From positions 62,001-126,000 of the forward strand of contig WRIV01000005.1 of assembly GCA_009782555.1 (NCBI GenBank): a stretch of 64,000 bases of DNA. Reading direction: 5' to 3'. The notes beneath the pieces are model-generated. The model was not told the origin of the DNA. It ran no database searches and worked only from the letters and a program-made list of their open reading frames with translations. Source of the stretch: Treponema sp. Lineage in GTDB: Bacteria; Spirochaetota; Spirochaetia; Treponematales; Breznakiellaceae. The translations under genes and the position numbers were made by a program. Of the stretch, positions 45,016-54,135 are shown piece after piece; position 1 is the stretch's first letter; each line of letters begins with the position of its first letter.

Positions 45016-45662
45016 TCATCGCCATCGACGGTCCGGCGGGAACCGGAAAAAGTACCATCGCAGTAATGCTGGCGAAAAACCTAAAGGGAAAGGATGGCCA
45101 GCCTTTTACCTATATCAATTCGGGCAATCTGTACCGGGCCATCACCCTGGTCTGCCTTAGAGAGGGCGTGGATCCGGCGGACAGCAAAAAGGCACTGGAA
45201 TATGCCAGGGGGGCTCCCTTGGCGTACCGGGAAGGCAAACTTTACCTTGGGGACGATATGGTAGAAGACCTCCTTCACAGCGACGAAGTGGACCGCCATG
45301 TTTCCCCCCTTTCGGCCATTGTTCCCATCCGCCATGTGGTAAATGATCTGATCCGGGAAATTGCAGCGGGGCTCAATGCGGTGGTAGAAGGGAGAGATAT
45401 GACCACCGTGGTGTTTCCCCATGCGGAACACCGTTTTTTTCTGGATGCATCGATAAAGGAACGGGCCAGAAGGCGTTTTGAACAGGGGGTTTCCAATCTC
45501 GGGCTGGAAGAAATTGAAGAGGCCCTTATCAAGCGTGATTCTATGGATAGAAACAAAATAGAGGGGAGCCTTTTTTTAGGGGAAGGAGTGTATTATCTGG
45601 ACACATCGGGCTTGACCTTAATGCAAGTTTATGACACTCTACATATGAAACTAAATATGTGA
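45012..45662 (+). CDS. cmk: Cytidylate kinase
   Basis: Cmk phosphorylates CMP and dCMP. The 216-residue protein starts at the ATG at 45012, overlapping the upstream stop (ATGA). It has the P-loop IAIDGPAGTGKSTIA, the CMP-binding region FTYINSGNLYRAIT and the lid segment VVEGRDMTTVVFPHAEHRFF followed by RARRRFEQG. The length is in the usual range. The cmk-rpsA order (10-bp gap) is common in bacteria. Confidence 0.95.
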   Translation: MIIAIDGPAGTGKSTIAVMLAKNLKGKDGQPFTYINSGNLYRAITLVCLREGVDPADSKKALEYARGAPLAYREGKLYLGDDMVEDLLHSDEVDRHVSPLSAIVPIRHVVNDLIREIAAGLNAVVEGRDMTTVVFPHAEHRFFLDASIKERARRRFEQGVSNLGLEEIEEALIKRDSMDRNKIEGSLFLGEGVYYLDTSGLTLMQVYDTLHMKLNM

Positions 45663-45672
45663 AGGATAAACC

Positions 45673-47433
45673 ATGACTCAGATGGAAGTGGAAACGGACA
45701 CTAATTCCGGCGACATTCAATCTCAATTACAGGAAGAATACCTTAAATCTCTGGAACAACTTGAAGAAGGCCAGTTAATAGACGGCCATGTTATTCAAGT
45801 TACCCCCGATCAGGTCTTTATCGACGTGGGATACAAGTCGGAAGGGAAGATCCCCATCTCTGAATTTGCCGCCCCCCCAAAAATTGGAGACCCCGTTTCG
45901 GTAATACTGGTAAACAAAGAAAACAAACATGGCGAAGTTATTGTTTCCAAACAGAAGGCCGATGTTAAGCTCTTCTGGAAAAATCTCCGCCAGGCCTTTC
46001 AGGATCACACCCCGGTGGAAGGAATCATAGAAAAGCAGGTCAAGGGAGGTTTTGACATAAACCTTGGCGCCCAGGTACACGCCTTTCTTCCCATCAGCCA
46101 GTCCGACACACAAAAGGTAGATAAGCCCGAAGGCCTTATCGGCCTAAAGACAAAAATGTTTGTGGAACGGATCTATTCCGACGGTAAAGTAAATATTGTG
46201 GTGAACCGCCGCAAGTACATGGAAGAGGAAATCGGCAGCAAGCAAAAAGATTTTTTTGAAAATACTCCTATAGGTTCTGAAATAACCGGCGTGGTCAAAA
46301 GCTTTACCTCTTTCGGTGCCTTTATAGATCTGGGGGGATTTGACGGGCTTCTCCACATCAACGATATGAGCTGGGGCCATGTAACCAGGCCTAAGGATTT
46401 CGTAAAAAAGGGACAGGAAATTACCGTCAAGGTAATCCGCATCGATCCGGAGGAAAAAAGGATAAATCTCTCCCTTAAGCACTTTACGGACGATCCCTGG
46501 ATTCATTTCGAAGACAAATACCAAGTAAACAGTATCGTCAAGGGCAGAGTGACAAAACTTACCGATTTCGGCGCCTTTATTGAACTGGAAGAGGGGATCG
46601 AAGGGCTGGCCCATATTTCGGAATTTTCCTGGGTCAAAAAAATCCAATCTCCGGGACAGTTCCTTTCTATCGGCGATGAAGTGGAATGTATGATCCTAGG
46701 CTACGATCTCCAGGCAGGCCGTGTTTCCCTTGGCCTTAAGCAGGTTACCGCCAATCCCTGGACCTCCATCATGGAAAAGTATCCCGTTGGAACCCGCCTT
46801 ATCCGAAAAGTGGTCAAGATCACCAGCGCCGGGGCCTTTATCGAACTGGAGGAGGGTATCGACGGTTTCCTCCACAACGACGATATTTCCTGGACCAAAA
46901 AAATAAAACACCCCGACAGGGAGATCACAGTTGGGCAGGAACTGGAAATAATGGTACTTACGGTGGACAAAGGGAGCCGGAATATCAAGCTGGGAATCAA
47001 ACAGCTTTCTGAAGATCCCTGGCGTACCTTTGCAGCGGTCTACAAAACAGGTTCCCATGTAGAGGGCGAAGTCTCCAATGTTACAGACTTTGGGGTATTT
47101 GTTAAAGTCCCCGGAGGAATAGAAGGACTGATCCACAAAACCAACCTGAGCGAAAACCGGGAAGAAAGCCCTGAAGAAGCCCTGACCCGCTTTCATGTGG
47201 GAGACAAAATAACCGCAGTTGTATTGGAATTACAGCCGGAAAAACAAAAGGCCTCTTTCTCCATTAAAGATTACCGAAAAAAAGTTCAACGGGACGAAAT
47301 TTCCCGGTACATGGCGGAAGAAGAAACCGGCGATTCGTTTACCCTTGGTGATGTCCTAAAATCTAAAGGGGAAAGCGGCAGGGAAACAGAGACGGACCGA
47401 AAGGAACAGGATCCCGGTTCAGCCTCCGAATAG
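45673..47433 (+). CDS. rpsA: 30S ribosomal protein S1
   Basis: S1 binds mRNA at the ribosome and helps initiation. The 586-residue protein has six S1 (OB-fold) repeats at about residues 33-100, 118-185, 200-268, 287-355, 372-442 and 460-530. Repeated motifs include FGAFIDLGGFDGLLHINDMS, FGAFIELEEGIEGLAHISEF and AGAFIELEEGIDGFLHNDDI. The N-terminal 30 residues are acidic (ribosome docking) and the tail is charged (GESGRETETDRKEQD). In a spirochaete where several starts lack Shine-Dalgarno sequences, S1 may matter for initiation; that is inference. Confidence 0.95.
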   Translation: MTQMEVETDTNSGDIQSQLQEEYLKSLEQLEEGQLIDGHVIQVTPDQVFIDVGYKSEGKIPISEFAAPPKIGDPVSVILVNKENKHGEVIVSKQKADVKLFWKNLRQAFQDHTPVEGIIEKQVKGGFDINLGAQVHAFLPISQSDTQKVDKPEGLIGLKTKMFVERIYSDGKVNIVVNRRKYMEEEIGSKQKDFFENTPIGSEITGVVKSFTSFGAFIDLGGFDGLLHINDMSWGHVTRPKDFVKKGQEITVKVIRIDPEEKRINLSLKHFTDDPWIHFEDKYQVNSIVKGRVTKLTDFGAFIELEEGIEGLAHISEFSWVKKIQSPGQFLSIGDEVECMILGYDLQAGRVSLGLKQVTANPWTSIMEKYPVGTRLIRKVVKITSAGAFIELEEGIDGFLHNDDISWTKKIKHPDREITVGQELEIMVLTVDKGSRNIKLGIKQLSEDPWRTFAAVYKTGSHVEGEVSNVTDFGVFVKVPGGIEGLIHKTNLSENREESPEEALTRFHVGDKITAVVLELQPEKQKASFSIKDYRKKVQRDEISRYMAEEETGDSFTLGDVLKSKGESGRETETDRKEQDPGSASE

Positions 47434-47449
47434 AGCCGTCACGGCTTTT
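47434..47449 (+). terminator. Possible short terminator after rpsA
   Basis: A 5-bp stem AGCCG/CGGCT with a 3-base loop begins right after the rpsA stop and is followed by TTT. It is weak, so partial read-through into the downstream regulator is likely. Confidence 0.35.
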
Positions 47450-47457
47450 CGCATGGT

Positions 47458-48969
47458 ATGCTGTCAAAAGTAGATATCAATAAATTCAATACCCTCATTG
47501 AATTAAATACCCTTATAAATTCGGATAACACCGATCTTCATTCCCTTTTGGCCCAAATTCTTGATTCAGCCACCAAGCTTTGCCAGAGCGAAGCTTCCAG
47601 TCTTATGCTGGTAAACAAAGAAACACAGGATTTGTACTTTGAAGCCGCCACGGGAGTTAAGGGAGAAGATGCAGCAAAATTCACCGTTAAGCTGGGCGAA
47701 GGTATTGCCGGCTGGGTAGCGGCCCACAACAAATCCCTCATCGTTAATGATGTGGAACATGACAAACGGCATTCAAAAAAAATTTCGGACCAGATTGATT
47801 ACCCTTCCAAAACGATGATGGCCGCTCCTCTGCGGATCAAAGATGAGTGTATCGGCGTTATTGAACTGCTCAATAAAAAAGGAGACAGCGGATATACCCA
47901 GGAAGATCTTGAATGGCTTGAAATCTTTGCCAATCAGGCCGCCATGGCGGTACGGAACACCCAAAACATAGAAAGGGCGGCGGTAGAAATCAACCAGCTT
48001 CAAAAAGAGCTTTCCCGTAATAAAGGTTATCATAGCCTTATCGCCAAAAGTCCGGCGATCCTGGAAAAATTGGAAATCATCCAGCGGGTGGCCCAAACCG
48101 ATTCGTCGGTGCTGATTCTGGGAGAAAGCGGAGTCGGAAAAGAACTTTTTGCGGAAAGGATACATTTTCTCAGCTCCCGCAGTGCAGCCCCTTTTGTACG
48201 AATTAACTGTGCGGCCCTGCCGGAGGGCCTCTTGGAAAGCGAACTATTCGGCCATATCAAAGGAGCCTTTACCAGCGCCTTTCAGAACCGGCAGGGCCGT
48301 TTTGAACTGGCCGACAAGGGGACAATTTTTCTTGACGAAATTGGAGATATTCCCCTATCTCTCCAGGCAAAACTCCTGCGGGTAATTCAACAAAAAACCT
48401 TTGAGAAGGTTGGCTCCGACATTGAACAAACCGTGGATGTCCGTATATTAGCCGCCACGAACCGTGACATAGAGGCCATGGTAGAGAAGGGTGAATTCCG
48501 AAACGACCTCTACTACCGGATCAATGTCCTTCCTCTTTATATCCCCCCCCTACGGCAGCGGCCCGAAGATATCCCCGAATTGGCGGCGGCATTTCTGAAA
48601 AAATACCAGGCGGAAACAAAAAAACAGTTTTCAGGTTTTTCCGGCGATGCTATGGAATTTATGCTTTCCTATTCCTGGCCCGGTAATGTCAGGGAACTGG
48701 AAAACAGCATTGAACGCGCCTGTGTAATCGGCAAGGGCAGTCTTATTCAAAAAGACGATCTTTTCATGCGGACCGCTGCTGAAATTGTCCATCCAGACGG
48801 GGAGGGTAGCCGGAACCTCAAAAATGCGGTAAATACTTTTAAGGTGCATTTTATCCAGAAGGTGCTGGAAGAAAACAACTGGAATCAGACTGAAACGGCA
48901 AAGGCCCTGGACATCCAGCGGACCTATCTTTCCAGGCTAATTAAAGAACTGGCTATTAAGGAGCATTAA
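47458..48969 (+). CDS. GAF-domain sigma54 transcription activator (NtrC type) with GAFTSA loop
   Basis: The 503-residue protein has an N-terminal GAF sensor (about 20-175, SEASSLMLVNKETQDLYFEA and GEGIAGWVAAHN) instead of a receiver domain. The AAA+ domain has Walker A GESGVGKE, Walker B TIFLDEIGD and arginine-finger region NVLPLYIPPLRQR. A C-terminal Fis-type helix-turn-helix (NWNQTETAKALDIQRTYLSR) ends the protein. The sigma54-contact loop is GAFTSA (residues 269-274), with Ser273 where most activators have Gly. A small molecule rather than phosphorylation would control it. The target promoter is unknown. Confidence 0.88.
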   Translation: MLSKVDINKFNTLIELNTLINSDNTDLHSLLAQILDSATKLCQSEASSLMLVNKETQDLYFEAATGVKGEDAAKFTVKLGEGIAGWVAAHNKSLIVNDVEHDKRHSKKISDQIDYPSKTMMAAPLRIKDECIGVIELLNKKGDSGYTQEDLEWLEIFANQAAMAVRNTQNIERAAVEINQLQKELSRNKGYHSLIAKSPAILEKLEIIQRVAQTDSSVLILGESGVGKELFAERIHFLSSRSAAPFVRINCAALPEGLLESELFGHIKGAFTSAFQNRQGRFELADKGTIFLDEIGDIPLSLQAKLLRVIQQKTFEKVGSDIEQTVDVRILAATNRDIEAMVEKGEFRNDLYYRINVLPLYIPPLRQRPEDIPELAAAFLKKYQAETKKQFSGFSGDAMEFMLSYSWPGNVRELENSIERACVIGKGSLIQKDDLFMRTAAEIVHPDGEGSRNLKNAVNTFKVHFIQKVLEENNWNQTETAKALDIQRTYLSRLIKELAIKEH

Positions 48970-48971
48970 CC

Positions 48972-49646
48972 ATGGGAAATGAAAAAATCGAACAGCAAAT
49001 GAATACCGGTGATAAAATAGCCCTGTTTATGCAAAGGCACCGCAAAACAATTTTAATTTTACTGGTATTCATCGCCGCCGGCATTGCCATTTCGACGGCC
49101 TTTTTTTTGATCCGCGGCACCATGGAAAAAAAAGCCATAGCGGCAGTAGAAATTCTTGAACGGCGGAAAACCGAATTGGAAAATACCGCCGATAACCCCA
49201 ATTCCGCAGAAACATCGGCCCTGTTGGATGAAATTAACGATTTTACTTCCTCCACATTCGGTTATGCCGCAGCCCGGGGCTATTCTTTGGCGGCGGGTAT
49301 TTATTTTTCCCGGAGTGAATGGAGCAGGGCGGAAGAAACCTGGACTCTGGCGGTCAGGAAAGCCCCAAAGACATACCTGGCCTCCTTTTCCTTTTTTAAT
49401 GCGGGGGCGGCGGCTGAAGAACAGGGAAAACTGGAAGTGGCCATCGGCTACTACCGGCAAAGCCTTGAATACACCGGCATTTTTCCTGCCGCCGCCAGGG
49501 CCCGTTTTAATATAGGCAGAATCAGCGAGGCGCTCGATGATAAAATAGGAGCCGCCGAAGCGTACCGGGATCTAATTAATGAAAATCCTGATTCACGTTG
49601 GGCCAACCTTGCCCAAAGCAGGATCATTTTTCTTGAAAAAAATTAA
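48972..49646 (+). CDS. Membrane-anchored TPR protein
   Basis: One transmembrane segment lies at about residues 27-47 (TILILLVFIAAGIAISTAFF) after a short cytoplasmic start, so the bulk faces the periplasm. TPR-like helices follow: EWSRAEETWTLAVRKAP, FNAGAAAEEQGKLEVAIGYY, and RFNIGRISEALDDKIGAAEA with YRDLINENPDSRWANLAQS at the end. The layout resembles YfgM-type periplasmic TPR proteins, but the likeness is general. It starts 2 bp after the regulator gene. Confidence 0.72.
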   Translation: MGNEKIEQQMNTGDKIALFMQRHRKTILILLVFIAAGIAISTAFFLIRGTMEKKAIAAVEILERRKTELENTADNPNSAETSALLDEINDFTSSTFGYAAARGYSLAAGIYFSRSEWSRAEETWTLAVRKAPKTYLASFSFFNAGAAAEEQGKLEVAIGYYRQSLEYTGIFPAAARARFNIGRISEALDDKIGAAEAYRDLINENPDSRWANLAQSRIIFLEKN

Positions 49647-50370
49647 ATTCCTTTTCCTAATTAAGATATTTTTGCTTATCTCCTGCGGTCTTGAGAACTA
49701 TGTGTACCTTGAACCGGTAGAGAGAATAACCATCCACGGTACCAATAGTATTTCTGCATGGCTGCCTTCCGGACAGCCTTCTGAATTCCGTAGCTATACG
49801 GTATTTTACCGGATCTATATCAGTGATTTTTCTATAAATGCCATTCCCAGCGATATCCAGAGGGTACAGATAAATCCAGCCCTTGCTTCTCATTTTAATA
49901 CCATTGATCCCTATACAACCAACGACTCCGTATCCCCCAATGCCATATCATCGGTTTTTTCTAATCTTCGCTATTATCCCCTGTATATCAGCAAGGATAG
50001 AATAAATGAATACCATCTTTCTCTAGTTTTAGACCGCACCGCCAATACTCTAGATATAGATTTTACCAGTTCATCCATGGGGCCTCAAATGATTGTTAAC
50101 AGCAACACAAGCGACATCAATTATTTATTCAGAACAGGGGGCAGCTTTTCCCTTCATCCTGATCGCTTGTTTTTTCATTCCAGTGATTTAATCGATGAAA
50201 ATAACCTTACCGGCGAAAGAAATACCGATGTGGAAAGAAATGGTAATCTTTCCGGTGCATCATCTTTATTCACTTATGTATCCATGTATATTCTTGCATC
50301 CGGTATTGATGGAAACTATTCCCCCATTTATTCCCGGCCCAAACATATAGGCATATTCCGGCTGCCCTAA
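49633..50370 (+). CDS. Predicted lipoprotein, 245 residues
   Basis: I set the start at TTG 49633, giving a signal peptide with basic start KKIKFLFLIKIFLLISC and a lipobox ending at Cys18. An AGGA lies 9 bp upstream. The in-frame ATG at 49579 would put the signal peptide far inside. The mature protein is Ser/Tyr/Asn-rich and probably beta-rich (NSISAWLPSGQPSEFRSYTV, VFYRIYISDFSINAIPSD). It overlaps the upstream TPR gene by 14 bp. No family is recognised. The composition is more A+T-rich than the neighbours, as often in variable surface proteins. Confidence 0.65.
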   Translation: MKKIKFLFLIKIFLLISCGLENYVYLEPVERITIHGTNSISAWLPSGQPSEFRSYTVFYRIYISDFSINAIPSDIQRVQINPALASHFNTIDPYTTNDSVSPNAISSVFSNLRYYPLYISKDRINEYHLSLVLDRTANTLDIDFTSSSMGPQMIVNSNTSDINYLFRTGGSFSLHPDRLFFHSSDLIDENNLTGERNTDVERNGNLSGASSLFTYVSMYILASGIDGNYSPIYSRPKHIGIFRLP

Positions 50371-50421
50371 AGCAAAGGCAGGCATTTTACTATCCATAAT
50401 GTAGATTCTGTCTACTAAACC
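50371..50421. other. Short convergent gap with a small inverted repeat
   Basis: The 51-bp gap separates convergent genes. GTAGA-TTCTG-TCTAC at 50401-50415 forms a 5-bp stem-loop with no clear T-run. It might act as a weak bidirectional stop. Confidence 0.3.
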
Positions 50422-52785
50422 CTATGCCGGCGGGTACAATGCACGGTAAACATCAAAATAGTCTTCAGCTTTTCCGGTCTGTGGATTTGCTGCCATCATC
50501 CCATCCCTGGTAAGCTCAAAAAGAGTTTTTTCTTTGCATGCCGCAAGACGGAAATTTTTTTCTTCTTTAAAAGGAACGATTGACTCACCATAGCGGAACC
50601 CCCATAAAAGTGATGCCGGTGAATGTTTCTTTGTTCCTTCTGCAATGATAAATGCCTCGGCATTGATTATAAGAAAACCTTTGGGTAAAACGCCGTTGAT
50701 TTTTTCTGTAAAATCCCGCGGTTCCAGAGGTTCTTCCAAATCAATGCAAGCCACCTCAGCACAGCAATGCAAACCAAGAGGCGCGGGTGATGCAAAATCA
50801 ATTTTTAGCAGCGGGTTAAACCCCTGTGTATAACATGCGGGTATGGTTGAGCGGATTACCGCAGCGGAAAATACTTCAATTACCCCCAGATGCGAAATGA
50901 ATACAGCGGAATCATTCTTGGAGAACAAAAATAACATCCGGCAGGTATTTTTTTGAAGACGAAAAAGTTTTTTATCCGGGTAATCAACAAACTCGTCCCC
51001 CGATACTGCTTTGCATTGTATATTATTATAGACAATGCTTATTTCGCCCTTGCAGACTCCGCATGTCTCATTGCAGTTTTTTATACATGCTGAAGTGATT
51101 ACTTTTCTTTTGGATCGTCCCTGTTCTCGTTCCAGGCAACCCTCCCCCACTCTGCTCTTTATTACATCCCAGGGAAGTTTTTCTTCTTTTTCCCTGGCCC
51201 CGATGCATGATCCAACTAGCGCTGTGTTTTTATGAAGAATGCACTTCCAGGCGTCTATTTGAACATAATCCGTCCAGGCATCAAGACGGCATCCTTTTTT
51301 GTAGGCTTCTTCGGCCAATATTCCGGCCTCTTCGGTTCCTCGGGAAAAGATACCCTCCAGAATGCTTATAAATGGATTATGCGTGCTGACCTTGTGCCCT
51401 CGGGGTTTCAGTTTGTCCTGAATATAATGTATTTTTTGCCATGCCTTTTCTTCGTCCATCTGAGAAGAGCGCTGGTAAGGGGTGTGCGGTTTGGGTACAA
51501 AGGCGCCGATATTTATGTGAAAATGTGATCCGGCAGCTTTTCCTGCTTCAAGAATAAAATCAACAATTAAGGTTTCTTCTAAGATTTCTCCGGCGGATCC
51601 AGTCAAGGGCATCCCCAGCATAAAATAGAATTTGATCCCACGCCACCCGTATTTTTTCGCCTCCCTAATAATGGCAATTACTTCGTCCAGAGAAACCTGT
51701 TTATTAATGGCAAGTTGAGCCGCTTCGGAAGGAGTTTCTACCGCAAAGGTAAGGCCGCTTTTCCTTACCTTGGAAACCATGGCCAGGATGGGGAGCGAAA
51801 AACCGGTAACCCGCAGGGATGGAAGCTGGAAAGAAATATGACGGGTGCTATAGCGGTTGTTCAGGGAAGCGATCAACCCGTCAATATGACGATAATCGCC
51901 GCTGGAAAGGGAAGAAAGACTTATTTCCCTGTAGCCCCCCAGTTTGACAAGGGTATCGACTTCTTCAAGGATCAAGTCCGCTTGTTTTTGCCGCATGGGC
52001 CGGTACCAGATGCCGGCGTGGCAAAAACGGCAGCCGTTGGGGCAGCCCCGCATGATCTCCACTGCGCCATGATGCTGCACGGTCCTGATACCGGCGATGG
52101 GGAACACCGCAGGAGGCCGGAAAGCGCTGCCAAAAGCGGCATCCACTGCCCTCTTTACGCCGGTTTTTCCCGGTACCCAGATATGGGGATGACTTTTGAT
52201 CCGGTCAAGCAAATCGGATCGGTCCGCTCCGGACTTTTTCATTTCTAAAAGAACGGCGGCCAGATCAAAAAAACCTGCCTCCGCTTCACCTATCCAAAAG
52301 GCGTCAATAAAAAGGCTGTAAGGCAGCGGATTGGATACGCAGGGTCCCCCCATGATCACGATGGGATATCCCGATCCCCGATCCGCGGAACGGAGGGCAA
52401 TCCCGGAATTATCCAGCACCGAGAGAATCCCTGTTATGCCCAGTTCATAGCCCAGAGTAAAAAGCAGCAGGTCCGTGTTGGCGAGGGCTATTCCCGTATC
52501 TAGACCGTAAAGGGGCAGTCCTTCTTCCCGGAGAAGTTTTTCAAAATCAGGGGCGGGCGCAAAGGCCCGGTCGCAGGAAATATCATCCATGCGGTTAAGG
52601 CCATTGTAAATGATCCTAAAGGCCTGATTGGACATACCTAGCTCATAGAGATCGGGAAATACAATGGCTGTCCGTAATATTCCTTGTTTTGCATAAATGC
52701 CGTATTCCCCTCCCGTATATCTGGCAGGTTTTTCTACTTCCAAAAGACGGGAACCAAGGCGGATCAGCGGATCAATAAACATCAT
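50422..52785 (-). CDS. Radical SAM protein fused to a DUF2344 domain (TIGR03960/TIGR03936 type)
   Basis: The protein is 787 residues. A B12-binding-like N-terminus (about 30-200, IVFPDLYELGMSNQAFRIIY) precedes a radical SAM core with the cluster motif RGCPNGCRFCHAG near residue 245, then GIKFYFMLGMPLTGS. From about residue 600 a DUF2344 domain follows (FISHLGVIEVFSAAVIRSTI and GFNPLLKIDFASPAPLG). Fusions of these two families are known. They are often beside genes for ribosome or rRNA functions and are of unsettled function. Here the gene follows rodA after 9 bp and is probably co-transcribed with it. A CNETCGVC cysteine cluster near 575 may hold a second metal centre. Confidence 0.85.
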   Translation of the reverse strand: MMFIDPLIRLGSRLLEVEKPARYTGGEYGIYAKQGILRTAIVFPDLYELGMSNQAFRIIYNGLNRMDDISCDRAFAPAPDFEKLLREEGLPLYGLDTGIALANTDLLLFTLGYELGITGILSVLDNSGIALRSADRGSGYPIVIMGGPCVSNPLPYSLFIDAFWIGEAEAGFFDLAAVLLEMKKSGADRSDLLDRIKSHPHIWVPGKTGVKRAVDAAFGSAFRPPAVFPIAGIRTVQHHGAVEIMRGCPNGCRFCHAGIWYRPMRQKQADLILEEVDTLVKLGGYREISLSSLSSGDYRHIDGLIASLNNRYSTRHISFQLPSLRVTGFSLPILAMVSKVRKSGLTFAVETPSEAAQLAINKQVSLDEVIAIIREAKKYGWRGIKFYFMLGMPLTGSAGEILEETLIVDFILEAGKAAGSHFHINIGAFVPKPHTPYQRSSQMDEEKAWQKIHYIQDKLKPRGHKVSTHNPFISILEGIFSRGTEEAGILAEEAYKKGCRLDAWTDYVQIDAWKCILHKNTALVGSCIGAREKEEKLPWDVIKSRVGEGCLEREQGRSKRKVITSACIKNCNETCGVCKGEISIVYNNIQCKAVSGDEFVDYPDKKLFRLQKNTCRMLFLFSKNDSAVFISHLGVIEVFSAAVIRSTIPACYTQGFNPLLKIDFASPAPLGLHCCAEVACIDLEEPLEPRDFTEKINGVLPKGFLIINAEAFIIAEGTKKHSPASLLWGFRYGESIVPFKEEKNFRLAACKEKTLFELTRDGMMAANPQTGKAEDYFDVYRALYPPA

Positions 52786-52794
52786 GGGAGGAGA

Positions 52795-54135
52795 TCAAAG
52801 TGACAATCCGCTGTCAAACCTGCGGACATGGATGCTCATGGCCAGCCCAACACCAGCCATGGCGGAAATAAGGGCCGAACCGCCGTAGGACATAAAGAGC
52901 AGGGGAATCCCTGTAATAGGCATGATCCCCATGGCCATGCCGGTATTGATGATAAAATGGAATGAATACATGGCCGCAAGACCCGCTGCTATGTAGGCCC
53001 CAAAAGTATCAGAGGTGGTTCGTATCAGCCTGATAAGACGGAGACAAATCAAAAGAAAGAGGGCCATGATCAAAAGACCTCCCATGAACCCCCATTCTTC
53101 GGTAAAAATGGAAAAAATAAAGTCCGTACTCTGGGTAGGGAGAAAACGGTAATGGCTTTGCGTTCCCTGGAGGAAACCTTTTCCCGTAAAACCGCCGGAA
53201 CCAATAGCTGTCATGGATTGGATAATGTGCCAGCCAGAACCCCGGGGATCCACATTGGGATCGAGGAACACGATAAGCCGCATCATTTGATATCCCTTAA
53301 GCACTTTGTGGGAAGCAAATGAAGCGGTCAGGGAAAAGATCACCATTACCGCAAAATAGCATATCCAGTAAAAGTACCGTTTATTGAATCTTCGGTAGCC
53401 GAAATAAGAAATTCCGCCAATCATGGTTAGCATCAATACGCCGGTCAGGATAAAACGGTAATTCATAAGGATCATTAGTACCGGATACTCCCCTTTTGTT
53501 ATTATTTCCTGCCAGAGGGGAAGAAGGGTCATTAGACCGGTGAGCGTTACGCACCCTCCCAAGAATAATATATAGCGGGTAGTTATGCCGCCGATAAAAC
53601 ACATAACCAGAAGAATGGGAATAAAAACTAGGGCTGTTCCCAGGTCTGGCTGAATCACGATAAATAACAAGGGAATAAACACAATAATGCAGGAAAAGGC
53701 AAAACGAATAATTCCGTTCCGGCTGTGTTTGGTGGAATCCAGATACCGGGCGAGAAAAAGAATTGTGGTTATCTTGGCAAATTCCGAAGGTTGGATGCCG
53801 AATCCCCCAATGTTTATCCACCTTCCCATGCCCACCATGGAACTGTCGCCGGTGACACGCCGTCCCAAAGTACAAGTATAAATAAGGAGGAGTACCGAAA
53901 ATCCATAAAGGTAAAGGGAAAAATCGTAAATCCTTTTATAGTTGAGCAGCGATATTATCAAGGCAATTAGTAATCCCGCCACAGCCCAAATTATCTGTTT
54001 TTGGTATTCGTTGGATACCACCACTCCCGAAGAGGTTACCCCGGAAGAATAAATAAATAAAATACCAAAGACGGTAAGTACTAGGGAAGCAAAAAAGAAT
54101 GCATAGTCTATTTCCAGAAAATCCCTGATTTTCAT
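52795..54135 (-). CDS. rodA: Rod-shape peptidoglycan glycosyltransferase RodA
   Basis: RodA (SEDS family) polymerises lipid II for side-wall growth together with PBP2. I use the ATG at 54135 (446 residues), which overlaps the PBP2 stop by 4 bp. About ten membrane helices are visible, for example YAFFFASLVLTVFGILFIY and FLARYLDSTK at the second loop. Family motifs include GRWINIGGFGIQPSEFAKI, IVIQPDLGTALVFIP and GIMPITGIPLLFMSYGGSAL. The protein is somewhat longer than E. coli RodA (370), mainly through an insert of about 60 residues in the middle loops. Confidence 0.93.
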   Translation of the reverse strand: MKIRDFLEIDYAFFFASLVLTVFGILFIYSSGVTSSGVVVSNEYQKQIIWAVAGLLIALIISLLNYKRIYDFSLYLYGFSVLLLIYTCTLGRRVTGDSSMVGMGRWINIGGFGIQPSEFAKITTILFLARYLDSTKHSRNGIIRFAFSCIIVFIPLLFIVIQPDLGTALVFIPILLVMCFIGGITTRYILFLGGCVTLTGLMTLLPLWQEIITKGEYPVLMILMNYRFILTGVLMLTMIGGISYFGYRRFNKRYFYWICYFAVMVIFSLTASFASHKVLKGYQMMRLIVFLDPNVDPRGSGWHIIQSMTAIGSGGFTGKGFLQGTQSHYRFLPTQSTDFIFSIFTEEWGFMGGLLIMALFLLICLRLIRLIRTTSDTFGAYIAAGLAAMYSFHFIINTGMAMGIMPITGIPLLFMSYGGSALISAMAGVGLAMSIHVRRFDSGLSL

